Shown here: in pieces, positions 17,487-26,722 of the stretch
Layout: each line of letters opens with the position of its first letter
Numbering within the stretch: position 1 is the first letter of the stretch
DNA from: Burkholderiales bacterium C2
GTDB lineage: Bacteria > Pseudomonadota > Gammaproteobacteria > Burkholderiales > Burkholderiaceae_C
Length of the DNA stretch: 64,000 nucleotides
Direction of reading: 5' to 3'
Assembly (NCBI GenBank): GCA_005503085.1
Contig: SCOI01000001.1
Location: 248,001 to 312,000, forward strand
Made by a program: the position numbers and the translations under genes
Notes under the pieces: model-generated
What the model saw: the letters and a program-made list of their open reading frames with translations, nothing else
What the model was told of the DNA's origin: nothing
Databases searched by the model: none

Positions 17487-17510
17487 GAAAAAGAGGCCCG
17501 CAGGCCTCTT
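17487..17510 (-). terminator. Intrinsic terminator of ettA
   Basis: Read on the minus strand, a perfect 8-bp stem AAGAGGCC/GGCCTCTT with a 4-base loop lies just after the ettA stop codon and is followed by TTTC. It ends transcription before the spy-like gene's promoter region. Confidence 0.75.
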
Positions 17511-17516
17511 CGATGT

Positions 17517-19181
17517 TCACTTGATCGGCTTGAAGCGCATGCGCTTGGGACGCGCGCCCTCTTCGCCCAGGCGCTTCTTCTTGTCGGCCTCGTACTCGTG
17601 GAAGTTGCCATCGAAGAAGAACCACTGCGAGTCGCCTTCGCAGGCCAGGATATGGGTGCAGATGCGGTCCAGGAACCAGCGATCGTGCGAGATCACCATG
17701 GCCGAGCCGGCGAATTCCAGCAGCGCCTCTTCCAGCGCGCGCAGGGTTTCGACGTCCAGGTCGTTCGACGGTTCATCGAGCATCAGCACATTGCCGCCCT
17801 GGGCCAGGGTCTTGGCCAGGTGCAGGCGGCCGCGCTCACCGCCGGAGAGCTGGCCGACCATCTTCTGCTGGTCATTGCCCTTGAAGTTGAAGCGGCCCAG
17901 ATAGGCGCGGCTGGGCATCACGAACTTGCCGACCGTGATGTTGTCCAGGCCGCCGGAAACGTCCTGCCAGACCGTCTTGTCGGCATCCAGGCTTTGGCGG
18001 CTCTGGTCGACAAAGGCCATGCGCGCGGTCTTGCCGATCTTGACCGTGCCGCTGTCCGGCGTCTCGGTGCCCTGCAGCATGCGGAACAGGGTCGACTTGC
18101 CGGCGCCGTTCGGGCCGATGATGCCGACGATGGCGCCGGCCGGCACCTTGAAGCTCAGGTTGTCGATCAGCACGCGGTCGCCGAAGCTCTTGCTGACGTT
18201 CTCGAACTCGATGACCTCATTGCCCAGACGCTCGGCCACCGGGATGAAGATTTCGTTGGTGACATTGCGCTGCTGGTATTCGACGTCCGACAGCTCCTCG
18301 AAACGGGCCAGACGCGCCTTGCTCTTGGCCTGACGGCCCTTGGCGTTGGAGCGCACCCACTTCAACTCTTCCTTCATCGCCTTCATGCGGGCGTCTTCGG
18401 ACTTCTGCTCGGTCTCCAGGCGCTTTTCCTTCTGGTCCAGCCAATCGGAGTAGTTGCCCTTCCAGGGGATGCCATGGCCGCGGTCCAGCTCCAGGATCCA
18501 CTCGGCGGCGTTGTCCAGGAAGTAGCGATCGTGGGTGATGGCTACCACGGTGCCGGGGAAGCGCTGCAGGAACTGCTCCAGCCACTCGACCGATTCGGCG
18601 TCCAGGTGGTTGGTCGGCTCGTCCAGCAGCAGCATGTCGGGCTTGGACAGCAGCAGGCGGCACAGCGCGACGCGGCGCTTCTCGCCGCCCGACAGCACGC
18701 CGATCTGGGCATCCCAGGGCGGCAGGTTCAGCGCGTCGGCGGCCAGTTCCAGCTGCAGATCGGTGTTCTCGGAGCCGGCAGCGGCAATGATGGATTCCAG
18801 CTCGCCCTGCTCGGCGGCCAGCGCGTCGAAGTCGGCGTCCGGCTCGGCGTAAGCGGCATAGACCTCGTCCAGGCGCTTCTTGGCCGCCAGCACGCCGCCG
18901 ATGCCCTCCTCCACCGCTTCGCGCACGGTCTGGTCCGGGTTCAGCTTGGGTTCCTGCTCCAGATAGCCGATCTTGATGCCAGGCATCGCGATGGCCTCGC
19001 CTTCGTACTCCTTGTCGACGCCGGCCATGATCTTCAGGATGGTCGACTTGCCCGAGCCGTTGACGCCCAGCACGCCGATCTTGGCGCCCGGGAAGAAGGA
19101 CAGCGAGATGTCCTTCAGGATGTGGCGTTTGGGGGGAACCGTCTTGTTGACGCGGTTCATTGAAAAGACGTACTGAGCCAT
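17517..19181 (-). CDS. ettA: EttA, energy-dependent translational throttle ABC-F ATPase
   Basis: A 554-residue cytoplasmic ABC-F protein with two ATPase domains. The Walker A motifs are GVNGSGKST and GPNGAGKST. The signature motifs are LSGGEKRRVALCR and LSGGERGRLHLAK. The Walker B regions are LLLDEPTNHLD and LMLDEPSNDLD. The arm and linker of EttA are visible (DEVYAAYAEPDADFD; KEELKWVRSNAKGRQAKSKARL). EttA binds the ribosomal E site and gates the first translocation step according to the ATP/ADP ratio. Length and domain layout are normal. An AGGA site precedes the ATG. A terminator-like hairpin occupies its leader. Confidence 0.95.
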   Translation of the reverse strand: MAQYVFSMNRVNKTVPPKRHILKDISLSFFPGAKIGVLGVNGSGKSTILKIMAGVDKEYEGEAIAMPGIKIGYLEQEPKLNPDQTVREAVEEGIGGVLAAKKRLDEVYAAYAEPDADFDALAAEQGELESIIAAAGSENTDLQLELAADALNLPPWDAQIGVLSGGEKRRVALCRLLLSKPDMLLLDEPTNHLDAESVEWLEQFLQRFPGTVVAITHDRYFLDNAAEWILELDRGHGIPWKGNYSDWLDQKEKRLETEQKSEDARMKAMKEELKWVRSNAKGRQAKSKARLARFEELSDVEYQQRNVTNEIFIPVAERLGNEVIEFENVSKSFGDRVLIDNLSFKVPAGAIVGIIGPNGAGKSTLFRMLQGTETPDSGTVKIGKTARMAFVDQSRQSLDADKTVWQDVSGGLDNITVGKFVMPSRAYLGRFNFKGNDQQKMVGQLSGGERGRLHLAKTLAQGGNVLMLDEPSNDLDVETLRALEEALLEFAGSAMVISHDRWFLDRICTHILACEGDSQWFFFDGNFHEYEADKKKRLGEEGARPKRMRFKPIK

Positions 19182-19200
19182 GCTGGGTCCTGAGAGGCTT

Positions 19201-19229
19201 AAAAATCTGCAGGCCCGTCAAGGGCCTGC
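19201..19229 (-). terminator. Terminator-like hairpin in the ettA leader
   Basis: On the minus strand an 8-bp perfect stem (GCAGGCCC/GGGCCTGC, loop TTGAC) is followed by AGATTTTTAAG, 20-48 bases before the ettA start codon. The T-run starts three bases after the stem, so termination may be partial. It could act as an attenuator of ettA. No upstream gene on this strand needs a terminator here. Confidence 0.5.
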
Positions 19230-19345
19230 TGAGTCTTGCGAGAGCCGGTCGGATCGACACGGCCTAAGCCGCTATTGTCGCTGCTTTATGCACACCTCAT
19301 CCAGGCTTTGCCGCCGCCAACCCCGGCAGCCGCCGGCCCGGCCGC

Positions 19346-19351
19346 TATAAT
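19346..19351 (+). promoter_or_regulatory. -10 box of rhlE promoter
   Basis: A perfect TATAAT on the plus strand. The expected transcription start (about 19358) falls at the first base of the leader hairpin. No good -35 hexamer is seen 16-18 bases upstream, where the DNA is GC-rich. Confidence 0.6.
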
Positions 19352-19358
19352 CAAGCCC

Positions 19359-19398
19359 AACGCTGCGCATCACAGTCTTTGCGCGGCGTTATTTTTTT
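19359..19398 (+). terminator. Attenuator-like terminator in the rhlE leader
   Basis: AACGCTGCGC (19359-19368) pairs with GCGCGGCGTT (19381-19390), ten pairs including one T-G wobble, with a 12-base loop. A run of seven T follows (19392-19398). It has all marks of an intrinsic terminator, yet it lies between the -10 box and the rhlE start codon, about 90 bases upstream of the gene. Readthrough would be needed for rhlE expression. Confidence 0.7.
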
Positions 19399-19489
19399 GA
19401 GCTCAAGCACGCTCCTTGCATGACCCGAAGACTGGCGCCCCCTGAAGGCGCGGTCATGCTCACAGGGCACCGTGCACACATTGCAGTCG

Positions 19490-20944
19490 ATGACATTTGA
19501 TTCCCTGGGCCTGGCCGCCCCCCTGTTGAAGGCCATTGCCGACGCCGGCTATACCTCCCCCACCCCGATCCAAGCGCAGGCCATTCCGGCCGTCCTCCAG
19601 GGCGGCGACCTGCTCGCCGGCGCCCAGACCGGCACCGGCAAGACCGCCGGTTTCACCCTGCCGCTGCTGCACCGTCTGTCGACGGGCGCGCCGGCCACCA
19701 ACAAGCGCGGCAAGCCGGCCATCCGCGCGCTGGTGCTGACCCCGACCCGCGAACTCGCGGCCCAGGTCGAGGAAAGCGTGCAGACCTATGGCAAATACCT
19801 GCCGCTGAAGAGCATGGTGATGTTCGGTGGCGTCGGCATGCAGCCGCAGATCAACCGCCTGCGCGACGGCGTCGACATCCTGGTGGCCACCCCCGGCCGC
19901 CTGCTCGACCACGCCCAGCAAGGCACGCTGGACCTGAGCCAGGTGCAGATCCTGGTGCTGGACGAGGCCGACCGCATGCTGGACATGGGCTTCGTCCATG
20001 ACATCAAGAAGGTGCTGGCCCTGCTGCCGGCCAAGAAGCAGAGCCTGCTGTTCTCGGCCACCTTCAGCGACGACATCAAGAACCTCGCCGACCGCCTGCT
20101 GAACCAGCCGGCGCTGATCGAGGTGGCGCGCCGCAACCAGACCAATGAGTCGATTGCACAAAAGGTCCACCCGGTGGGCCGCGAGCGCAAGAAGGAACTG
20201 CTGGCCCATCTGATCAAGCAGGGCGACTGGGACCAGGTGCTGGTCTTCACTCGCATGAAGCATGGCGCCAACCGCCTGACCGACTATCTGAACGACCAGG
20301 GCATCAGCGCGATGGCCATCCACGGCAACAAGAGCCAGGGTGCCCGCACCAAGGCGCTGGCCGAGTTCAAGACCGGCGATCTGCAGGTGCTGGTAGCCAC
20401 CGATATCGCGGCACGCGGCATCGACATCGATCAGCTGCCCCATGTGATCAATTTCGAGCTGCCCAATGTCCCCGAGGACTATGTGCACCGCATCGGACGC
20501 ACCGGCCGCGCCGGCGCCCAGGGCGAGGCGATCTCGCTGGTCTGCGTCGACGAGAACGGCTTCCTGAAGGAGATCGAGAAGCTGATCAAGCGCGAGATCC
20601 CGAAAGAAATCATCCCCGGCTTCGCGCCCGATCCGAGCGAGCGCCCCGAGCCCATCGTGCTGGGCCGCATGGTGCTCAACACCAATGGCAGCCGCTCCGG
20701 CGGCGGCGGTGGTCGCGGCGGCAACTCGCGTGGCGGCGGCGGCGCGGGCCGCTCGGCCCCTCGCGGTGGTCAGCGTGACGGCGCCCGCGACGGCGCACCG
20801 CGCGGCGCCGCCCCCCAAGGCCAGCGCCCCTCGGGCAATGGCGGTGGCGCTCGCCCCGCTGCGGCCAAGCCGGCCGGCTCGCGTCCCGCAGGTGGCGGTG
20901 GCCGCAACCCGGGCGGCGCGCGCCTGACCCAGACCAAGCGCTGA
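19490..20944 (+). CDS. rhlE: DEAD-box RNA helicase RhlE
   Basis: A 484-residue ATP-dependent RNA helicase. Motifs in order: Q motif ([10 protein letters not shown]), I (AQTGTGKT), Ia (PTRELAAQ), II (DEAD in [13 protein letters not shown]), III (SATF), IV (LVFTRM), V ([11 protein letters not shown]) and VI ([10 protein letters not shown]). After residue about 400 comes a low-complexity tail rich in Gly, Arg and Ala (RGG-like), which adds non-specific RNA binding. RhlE helps ribosome assembly and RNA turnover and is often cold-induced. The frame also allows a GTG at 19472. The ATG at 19490 gives the family's usual N-terminus (MTFDSLGL). Its leader contains a terminator-like hairpin. A strong terminator follows the gene. 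Confidence 0.94.
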   Translation: MTFDSLGLAAPLLKAIADAGYTSPTPIQAQAIPAVLQGGDLLAGAQTGTGKTAGFTLPLLHRLSTGAPATNKRGKPAIRALVLTPTRELAAQVEESVQTYGKYLPLKSMVMFGGVGMQPQINRLRDGVDILVATPGRLLDHAQQGTLDLSQVQILVLDEADRMLDMGFVHDIKKVLALLPAKKQSLLFSATFSDDIKNLADRLLNQPALIEVARRNQTNESIAQKVHPVGRERKKELLAHLIKQGDWDQVLVFTRMKHGANRLTDYLNDQGISAMAIHGNKSQGARTKALAEFKTGDLQVLVATDIAARGIDIDQLPHVINFELPNVPEDYVHRIGRTGRAGAQGEAISLVCVDENGFLKEIEKLIKREIPKEIIPGFAPDPSERPEPIVLGRMVLNTNGSRSGGGGGRGGNSRGGGGAGRSAPRGGQRDGARDGAPRGAAPQGQRPSGNGGGARPAAAKPAGSRPAGGGGRNPGGARLTQTKR

Positions 20945-20963
20945 GCCCCGGCTCAGGCCCAAC

Positions 20964-20993
20964 AAAGCCCGGCTCAAGCGCCGGGCTTTTTTT
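20964..20993 (+). terminator. Intrinsic terminator of rhlE
   Basis: A ten-pair stem (AAAGCCCGGC pairing with GCCGGGCTTT, loop 6) is followed by seven T. It lies 20 bases after the rhlE stop codon. Confidence 0.9.
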
Positions 20994-21004
20994 CGTCCCG
21001 ACAC

Positions 21005-21046
21005 TTGAGATGCATCAAGATGACCCGACCCTGCCGGTGCTGGAAT
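21005..21046 (+). promoter_or_regulatory. FNR/ANR-type box and class II promoter of the beta-CASP gene
   Basis: TTGAGATGCATCAA at 21005-21018 matches the FNR consensus TTGAT-N4-ATCAA with one mismatch and is a near-perfect dyad. A -10-like TGGAAT lies at 21041-21046, exactly where it should be if the box is centred at -41.5 (start near 21053). This is the geometry of an oxygen-responsive class II activation site. Confidence 0.6.
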
Positions 21047-21077
21047 CGCCCCGGACAGAGCCAGATCGGGAGACATG

Positions 21078-22439
21078 ATGAAGCTGACCTTCCTCGGCGC
21101 GGCCGACGCCGTCACCGGCTCACGCCATCTGCTGGACATCGGCGAGCAGCGCCTGCTGCTCGATTGCGGCCTGTTCCAGGGCTACAAGACCTTGCGCGAG
21201 CGCAACTGGGCGGGCTTCGGCGTCGCGCCGCACAGCGTCGACGCGGTGCTGCTCTCGCATGCCCATCTGGACCACAGCGGCTATATACCGGCCCTGGTGC
21301 GCCAGGGCTTCAAGGGCCAGATCTTCTCGACCGGCGCGACCCGCGATCTCTGCGAGGTGCTGCTGCTGGACAGCGCCAAGCTGCAGGAAGAGGACGCGCG
21401 CCGCGCCAACCGCTTCCACACCTCGCGCCACGAGACTGCGCTGCCGCTCTACACCGCCGCCAACACCAAGAAGGCGCTGGCCCATTTCGTCGGCCTGCCG
21501 CGCGACTGCCGGCTGCGCCTGGGCGCCGCCGAGATCCGCTTCACGCCGGTGGGCCATCTGCTGGGCGCCTCGGCCATCAGCGTCACGGCCGCCGGTCAGA
21601 CCCTGGTGTTCTCCGGCGATCTGGGGCGCAGCAACGATCTGCTGATGCCGCCGCCGCAGACCGTCGAGCAGGCCGATGTGCTGCTGGTCGAGTCGACCTA
21701 TGGCAACCGCGTCCACCCGCCCGAGGATGTGCAGGTCCGGCTGGCCCAGATCATCCGCAGCACGCTCAAGCGTGGCGGCAGCGTGCTGCTGCCCAGCTTC
21801 GCGGTCGGCCGCGCCCAGGCCCTGCTGCTGGTGCTGCAGCGCCTGCGCGCGGCCGGCGAGCTGCCCCATGACATTCCCATCCTGCTGGACAGCCCGATGG
21901 CCACGCTGGCCACCGACATCATCGTCAAGCACGCCAAGCTGCTGCGCATCGGCCTGCGCGAGGCGGCGCGGCTGTGCGAGGGCGTGAGCCTGATCGCCAA
22001 GCCGGCCGACTCGCTGAAGGCCGCCACCCGCGCCATCACACGGCCGGCCATCATCATCTCGGCCAGCGGCATGGCCACCGGCGGGCGGGTGCTGAACTAC
22101 ATCGAGACCCTGGCACCGGGCGCACGCCACCACATCGTGTTCCCCGGCTTCCAGGTCGGCGGCAGCCGTGGCGCCAAGATGGTGGGCGGCGCGCGCGAGA
22201 TCAAGCTGCACGGCGCCTTCGTGCCGGTCAATGCCGAGGTCAGCCATCTGGAGGGCTTATCCGGCCATGCCGATGCCGAGGGGCTGATGGCCTGGCTGCG
22301 CGGTTTCAAGACACCACCGCGCCAGACCTTTGTCGTGCACGGCGAGCCCGAGGCCAGCGACGCCTTGCGAAGCCGCATCCAGGACGAACTGGGCTGGCGC
22401 GTGCGCGTGCCCCAGCACGGGGAGACGGTCACGCTCTGA
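21078..22439 (+). CDS. Beta-CASP metallo-beta-lactamase-fold RNA-processing hydrolase
   Basis: A 453-residue protein of the MBL/beta-CASP superfamily (CPSF73/YsiA-like). The metal site is LLSHAHLDHSGYIPAL, with further ligands in GHLLGASAI and SGDLGRSND. Beta-CASP and RMMBL parts follow (VESTYGNR; SASGMATGGRVLNYI; HLEGLSGHADAEGLMAWL; VHGEPEASDALR). Such proteins are endo- or exoribonucleases, although bacterial members of this subgroup are mostly uncharacterised. GGGAG at 21068-21072 is 5 bases from the ATG at 21078 and only 2 from the one at 21075, so 21078 is chosen. An FNR-type site upstream suggests induction at low oxygen. mnmC follows after 31 bases. Confidence 0.88.
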   Translation: MKLTFLGAADAVTGSRHLLDIGEQRLLLDCGLFQGYKTLRERNWAGFGVAPHSVDAVLLSHAHLDHSGYIPALVRQGFKGQIFSTGATRDLCEVLLLDSAKLQEEDARRANRFHTSRHETALPLYTAANTKKALAHFVGLPRDCRLRLGAAEIRFTPVGHLLGASAISVTAAGQTLVFSGDLGRSNDLLMPPPQTVEQADVLLVESTYGNRVHPPEDVQVRLAQIIRSTLKRGGSVLLPSFAVGRAQALLLVLQRLRAAGELPHDIPILLDSPMATLATDIIVKHAKLLRIGLREAARLCEGVSLIAKPADSLKAATRAITRPAIIISASGMATGGRVLNYIETLAPGARHHIVFPGFQVGGSRGAKMVGGAREIKLHGAFVPVNAEVSHLEGLSGHADAEGLMAWLRGFKTPPRQTFVVHGEPEASDALRSRIQDELGWRVRVPQHGETVTL

Positions 22440-22470
22440 GCCGGCGCTGGGGCATACTCGCGGCCCGCGC

Positions 22471-24375
22471 ATGAAGACTCAGCCCATCCTCCCCGCCCGC
22501 GTCGATTTCAGCGATGCCGCCGCCCCGGCCGCCCCCGAGTTCGGCGATATCTATCACGCCCGCGCCGGCGCCTTCGGCCAGGCCCGCCATGTTTTTCTGG
22601 GCGGCAACGGGCTGCCGCAGCGCTGGGCCGGCCAGGCGCGCTTCGTGATCCTGGAAACCGGCTTCGGCCTGGGCAACAACTTCCTGGCCAGCTGGGCGGC
22701 CTGGCGGGATGATCCGGCGCGCTGCGAGCGGCTGTTCTTCATCAGCATCGAAAAACATCCACTGCGCCGCGAAGACATGGCGCGCGCCCATGCCGCCAGC
22801 CCCGAGCCGGCCCTGGCCGCCGAGCTGCTGGCCGCCTGGCCGCCGCTGACCCCCAACCTGCACAACCTGAGCTTCGACGGCGGCCGGGTGCAGCTGCTGC
22901 TGGCGCTGGGCGATGTGCGCGACTGGCTCAAGACCCTGGTGGCCGAGGTCGATGCCATCTATCTGGACGGCTTCGCGCCGGCGCGCAATCCGGCGATGTG
23001 GGACGGCTACACGCTGAAACTGCTGGCCCGTCTGGCCAAGCCCGGTGCCAGCGCTAGCACCTGGAGCACGGCGCCGGCGGTGATCGAGGGGCTGTCGGCC
23101 GCCGGCTTTGCGGTCGAGAAGCGACCAGGCTTTGCGAAGAAAGGCCGCATGAGCGTGGCCCGCTTCGCGCCGCGCCACCTGCTGCAGCGCCCGGCCGCGC
23201 GGCAGGCGCTGGCACCGGCGGCGCGCGAGGTGCTGGTGATAGGCGCCGGACTGGCCGGGGCCGCCTGCGCCTGGGCGCTGCGGCGCGAGGGCCTGGGCTG
23301 CACGGTGCTGGACAGTCACACGGCCGTGGCCCAGGGCAGCTCGGGCAATCCGGGCGGCCTGTTCCATGGCACTTTGAACCCCGACGACGGCCTGCACGCC
23401 CGCTTCAACCGCGCCGCCGCGCTGGCCACCGAGCGCGCGCTGGCCGAGCTGCCCGCCCTGCCCTGGCTGCAGCGCGGCCTGCTGCGCCTGGAGGCCGAGC
23501 GCGACATCGCTCGCATGCGCGCCCAGATCGCCCGGCTGGGCCTGCCCGAAGACTATGTGCAGGCGCTCGATGCCGAGGCGGCCCAGGCGCTGGCCGGCCT
23601 CGCCCATGGCCGGCCGGCCTGGTTCTACCCCGGCGGCGGTGCGCTGCCGCCGGCCGACTATGTGCGTGCCCTGCTCGGCGACACCCCGCTGAGGCTGGGC
23701 CGGCGTGTCGCCAGCCTGCGCCCGGGCGGGGCCGGCTGGCGGGCGCTGGACGAGGACGGCGCCCTCTTGGCCGAGGCGCCGGCCGTGGTGCTGGCCGGCG
23801 GTCACCAGAGCCAGCGCTTGCTGCAAGACCTGGCCCCCGATCTGGCACTGCCCCTGACACGCCAGCGCGGCCAGATCAGCCATCTGGCACAGGCCACGCC
23901 ACTGCCGGCCCTGCCGCTGGCCGGCGCCGGCTATGCGCTGGCCGACGGTGCCGGCGGGCTGTGGTGCGGCGCCACCAGCCAGGACGGGGATGACGACCCG
24001 GCGCTGCGCCCGGCCGACCAGCGCCGCAATCTCGAGCAATGGGCCGAGCTGGCCCGCCTGCCCGAGGTGCCCGAAGCGGCGCTGAGCGGCCGTGTCGGCT
24101 GGCGGCTGCTGGCCCCCGATCGCCTGCCGCTGGTGGGCGGGCTGCCGCTGGGCCCGCAGGGCCGCGAGGATCAGCCCCGCCTGCTGCCACGCCTGCCCGG
24201 CCTGCTGCTGTGCAGCGCGCTGGGTTCGCGCGGCATCAGCTGGGCGGCGCTGTGCGGCCAGGTCGCGGCCGCACAGCTGACGGGCGCGCCGCTGCCGCTG
24301 GAGGCCGATTTGCTGGACGCCATCGATCCGGCACGCTTTCGGGTGCGCGAGTCACGGCGGCCGACCCGCTCGTAG
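22471..24375 (+). CDS. mnmC: MnmC, bifunctional tRNA 5-methylaminomethyl-2-thiouridine biosynthesis enzyme
   Basis: A 634-residue fusion enzyme that makes the last two steps of mnm5s2U at the tRNA wobble position. The N-terminal methyltransferase domain (about 1-235) has the SAM motif ILETGFGLGNNFL and AIYLDGFAPARNPAMW. The C-terminal FAD oxidoreductase domain (from about 250) has VLVIGAGLAGAACAWALRREG, GSSGNPGGLFHG and ALGSRGISWAAL. Both halves look intact. The open frame extends upstream over the previous gene, but the ATG at 22471 gives the right start. No clear Shine-Dalgarno is visible. Confidence 0.93.
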   Translation: MKTQPILPARVDFSDAAAPAAPEFGDIYHARAGAFGQARHVFLGGNGLPQRWAGQARFVILETGFGLGNNFLASWAAWRDDPARCERLFFISIEKHPLRREDMARAHAASPEPALAAELLAAWPPLTPNLHNLSFDGGRVQLLLALGDVRDWLKTLVAEVDAIYLDGFAPARNPAMWDGYTLKLLARLAKPGASASTWSTAPAVIEGLSAAGFAVEKRPGFAKKGRMSVARFAPRHLLQRPAARQALAPAAREVLVIGAGLAGAACAWALRREGLGCTVLDSHTAVAQGSSGNPGGLFHGTLNPDDGLHARFNRAAALATERALAELPALPWLQRGLLRLEAERDIARMRAQIARLGLPEDYVQALDAEAAQALAGLAHGRPAWFYPGGGALPPADYVRALLGDTPLRLGRRVASLRPGGAGWRALDEDGALLAEAPAVVLAGGHQSQRLLQDLAPDLALPLTRQRGQISHLAQATPLPALPLAGAGYALADGAGGLWCGATSQDGDDDPALRPADQRRNLEQWAELARLPEVPEAALSGRVGWRLLAPDRLPLVGGLPLGPQGREDQPRLLPRLPGLLLCSALGSRGISWAALCGQVAAAQLTGAPLPLEADLLDAIDPARFRVRESRRPTRS

Positions 24376-24400
24376 ATCGCCCCGCCAGGCCAGAGCGCGC

Positions 24401-24427
24401 TCAGCTTTGCGCAACAAGCGCCGATAA
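24401..24427 (+). promoter_or_regulatory. Sigma-28 (FliA) promoter of the chemoreceptor gene
   Basis: TCAGCTTT (24401-24408), an 11-base spacer, then GCCGATAA (24420-24427). The second element is identical to the FliA -10 consensus. The first matches TAAAGTTT at five of eight positions with exact spacing. It places the MCP gene in the late flagellar regulon. Confidence 0.72.
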
Positions 24428-24481
24428 CCAGGGGCGAAACGCGGCAACCGCCCGCGCACCCAGCCTATTCGGGAGACCTCT

Positions 24482-26032
24482 ATGCTTAGCAGCCTGTTTG
24501 CCGGCCGTTCCATCGGCCAGCGCCTGACCGTGGTTCTGAGTCTGGTGCTGATGATTGCCTTTGCCGGCTCCGGCCTGGGCTTCTGGGCACTCAGCCGGGT
24601 CGCGGCCGAAACCAGCGATATGTACGAGAACTCCCTGGTCAGCGAACGCCTGGCCTCCGACTGGTACCGCAACATCACCAATGGCGTGAACCGTACCAGC
24701 GCGATCGCGATCAGCGCCGACCCGAGCCTGGCCGAGTTCTTCGCAGCCTCGGCCGCCGAGTCGACCAAGCAATCGACCGAGCTGCAGAAGGCCCTGGACA
24801 AGCAGATGAGCTCGCCCGCCGAGCGCAAGCTGTTCGAGCAGCTCTCCGAGGCCCGCAAAGGCTATCTGAGCAGCCGCGACGCCGTCAGCGCCGCCAAGAA
24901 GGCCGGCGACGCCGACAAGGCCAAGCAGATCTTTGACAGCCAGTTCCAGCCGGCCGCCGCCAAGTTCCAGGACGCGATCAAGGAGATCGTGCAGGAAGAA
25001 CGTGCGCAGCTGGACGCCGCCGCCAAGCGGGTGGACGCCGCCAACAGCACGGCCCGCACCGGCCTGGTGGTGTTCGCGCTGTGCGCGCTGGCGGTCGGCG
25101 CGGCCCTGGCCGTCTGGCTGACCCGCTCGATCACCGGCCCCTTGCGGGAGGCCGCCACGGTGGCCGATGCGATTGCGAACTTTGACCTGACCCGCCCGAT
25201 CACGCCGCGCAGCAATGACGAGACGGGCCAGCTGCTGCGCTCGCTGAAGACCATGCAGGAGGCCTTGCTGAAGCTGATCGGCGAGGTGCGCGGCTCGACC
25301 GACAGCATCTCGACCGCCAGCTCCGAGATCGCTGCGGGTAATCTGGACCTGTCGGCTCGTACCGAGCAGACCGCGTCAAACCTGCAGCAAGCCGCCGCCT
25401 CGATGATGCAGCTGACCGGCACGGTGCGGCAGACGGCCGAGTCGGCCACCACCGCCAACCAGCTGGCCCACTCGGCCGCCGAGGTGGCGCAGCGCGGCGG
25501 CACGGTGGTGGCCCAGGTGGTGTCGACGATGGACGAGATCAACAACAGCTCGCGCCGCATCAGCGACATCATCGGCACGATAGACGGCATCGCCTTCCAG
25601 ACCAATATCCTGGCGCTGAATGCGGCGGTGGAAGCGGCCCGCGCCGGCGAGCAGGGCCGCGGCTTCGCGGTCGTGGCTTCCGAGGTGCGCTCGCTGGCCC
25701 AGCGTTCGGCTAACGCGGCCAAGGAGATCAAGACCCTGATCAGCGCCAGCGCCGAGCGGGTCGAGTCGGGCAGCAAACTGGTGCGCGACGCCGGCACGAC
25801 GATGGGCGACATCGTCTCCAGCGTGCAGCGGGTTTCCGACATCATCGGCGAGATCAGCGCCGCCTCGCGCGAGCAAAGCGACGGCATCAACCAGATCAAT
25901 GCCGCCGTGACCCAGCTCGACCAGATGACGCAGCAGAACGCGGCCCTGGTCGAGGAAGCCGCCTCGGCGGCCGAAAGCCTGAAGGATCAGTCCGGCCGGC
26001 TGTCGACCGCGATCGGCGTGTTCAGGCTGTGA
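24482..26032 (+). CDS. Methyl-accepting chemotaxis protein
   Basis: A 516-residue chemoreceptor. The first transmembrane helix is at residues 15-37. A periplasmic four-helix-type sensor domain (about 38-190) follows, then the second helix (about 193-213, [19 protein letters not shown]), a HAMP domain and a long cytoplasmic coiled coil. The tip sequence is [42 protein letters not shown], the CheA/CheW-binding hairpin. No C-terminal NWETF-like tether for CheR is present. The ligand is unknown. A sigma-28 promoter and a GGGAG ribosome-binding site lie upstream. Its end overlaps the convergent rpiA gene by 11 bases. Confidence 0.93.
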   Translation: MLSSLFAGRSIGQRLTVVLSLVLMIAFAGSGLGFWALSRVAAETSDMYENSLVSERLASDWYRNITNGVNRTSAIAISADPSLAEFFAASAAESTKQSTELQKALDKQMSSPAERKLFEQLSEARKGYLSSRDAVSAAKKAGDADKAKQIFDSQFQPAAAKFQDAIKEIVQEERAQLDAAAKRVDAANSTARTGLVVFALCALAVGAALAVWLTRSITGPLREAATVADAIANFDLTRPITPRSNDETGQLLRSLKTMQEALLKLIGEVRGSTDSISTASSEIAAGNLDLSARTEQTASNLQQAAASMMQLTGTVRQTAESATTANQLAHSAAEVAQRGGTVVAQVVSTMDEINNSSRRISDIIGTIDGIAFQTNILALNAAVEAARAGEQGRGFAVVASEVRSLAQRSANAAKEIKTLISASAERVESGSKLVRDAGTTMGDIVSSVQRVSDIIGEISAASREQSDGINQINAAVTQLDQMTQQNAALVEEAASAAESLKDQSGRLSTAIGVFRL

Positions 26033-26687
26033 AGTCCAGCGTCCGGACGCCCTCGGCCGTGCCCAGCAGGCAGACGCTGGCACGGTTGCGGGCGAACACG
26101 CCGACCGTGACGACGCCGGGCCACTGACTGACCTCAGCCTCGAAGGCCGCCGGCTCACGGATCTGCAGGCCGCGCACATCGAGGATGTGGCAGCCGTTGT
26201 CGGTGACGCAGCCGGCACGCAGCGTGGCCTGGCCGCCCATCGCGGCGAAGCGGCGCGCGATCTGGGCCGCCGCCATCGGGATCACCTCGACCGGCAGCGG
26301 GAAGCCGCCCAATACCGGCACCAGCTTGCTCTCGTCGGCAATGCAGACAAAGCGCTCGGCCAGGTCGGCGACGATCTTCTCGCGCGTCAGCGCGGCACCG
26401 CCGCCCTTGATCATGTTGCCGGCCTGATCGATCTCGTCGGCGCCGTCGATATAGACCGGCAGGCTCGTCACCTCGGCCGCCTCCAGGATCTTGATGCCCA
26501 GCCCGCGCATGCGCTCGGTGCTGCGCTGCGAGCTGGATACCGCGCCCGCGATGGCCATGCCGCTGGCGGCCAGCGCATCGATGAACTTGTCCACCGTCGA
26601 GCCGGTGCCGACACCGACGATGCTGCCGGGCGTCACATAGTTCAGGGCCGCCTGGCCCACCAGGGTTTTCAGTTCGTCTTGAGTCAT
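26022..26687 (-). CDS. rpiA: Ribose-5-phosphate isomerase A
   Basis: A 221-residue enzyme interconverting ribulose-5-phosphate and ribose-5-phosphate in the pentose phosphate pathway. It has [39 protein letters not shown] (catalytic Asp residues), [14 protein letters not shown] and [10 protein letters not shown]. It is the usual length for RpiA. It is transcribed towards and overlaps the end of the chemoreceptor gene. Its start is 35 bases from the carotenoid oxygenase stop codon, so the two could be cotranscribed, although their functions are unrelated. Confidence 0.95.
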   Translation of the reverse strand: MTQDELKTLVGQAALNYVTPGSIVGVGTGSTVDKFIDALAASGMAIAGAVSSSQRSTERMRGLGIKILEAAEVTSLPVYIDGADEIDQAGNMIKGGGAALTREKIVADLAERFVCIADESKLVPVLGGFPLPVEVIPMAAAQIARRFAAMGGQATLRAGCVTDNGCHILDVRGLQIREPAAFEAEVSQWPGVVTVGVFARNRASVCLLGTAEGVRTLDFTA

Positions 26688-26722
26688 CGCAAAGCACCGC
26701 AGCTGTCGAAAACCCGATTATC

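Larger units (their letters stand above)
19182..19489. other. ettA-rhlE divergent control region
   Basis: A 308-base gap between two divergently read genes. It contains no further gene. It holds a terminator-like hairpin in the ettA leader, a TATAAT box on the plus strand and a second terminator-like hairpin in the rhlE leader, each listed separately. Confidence 0.7.
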
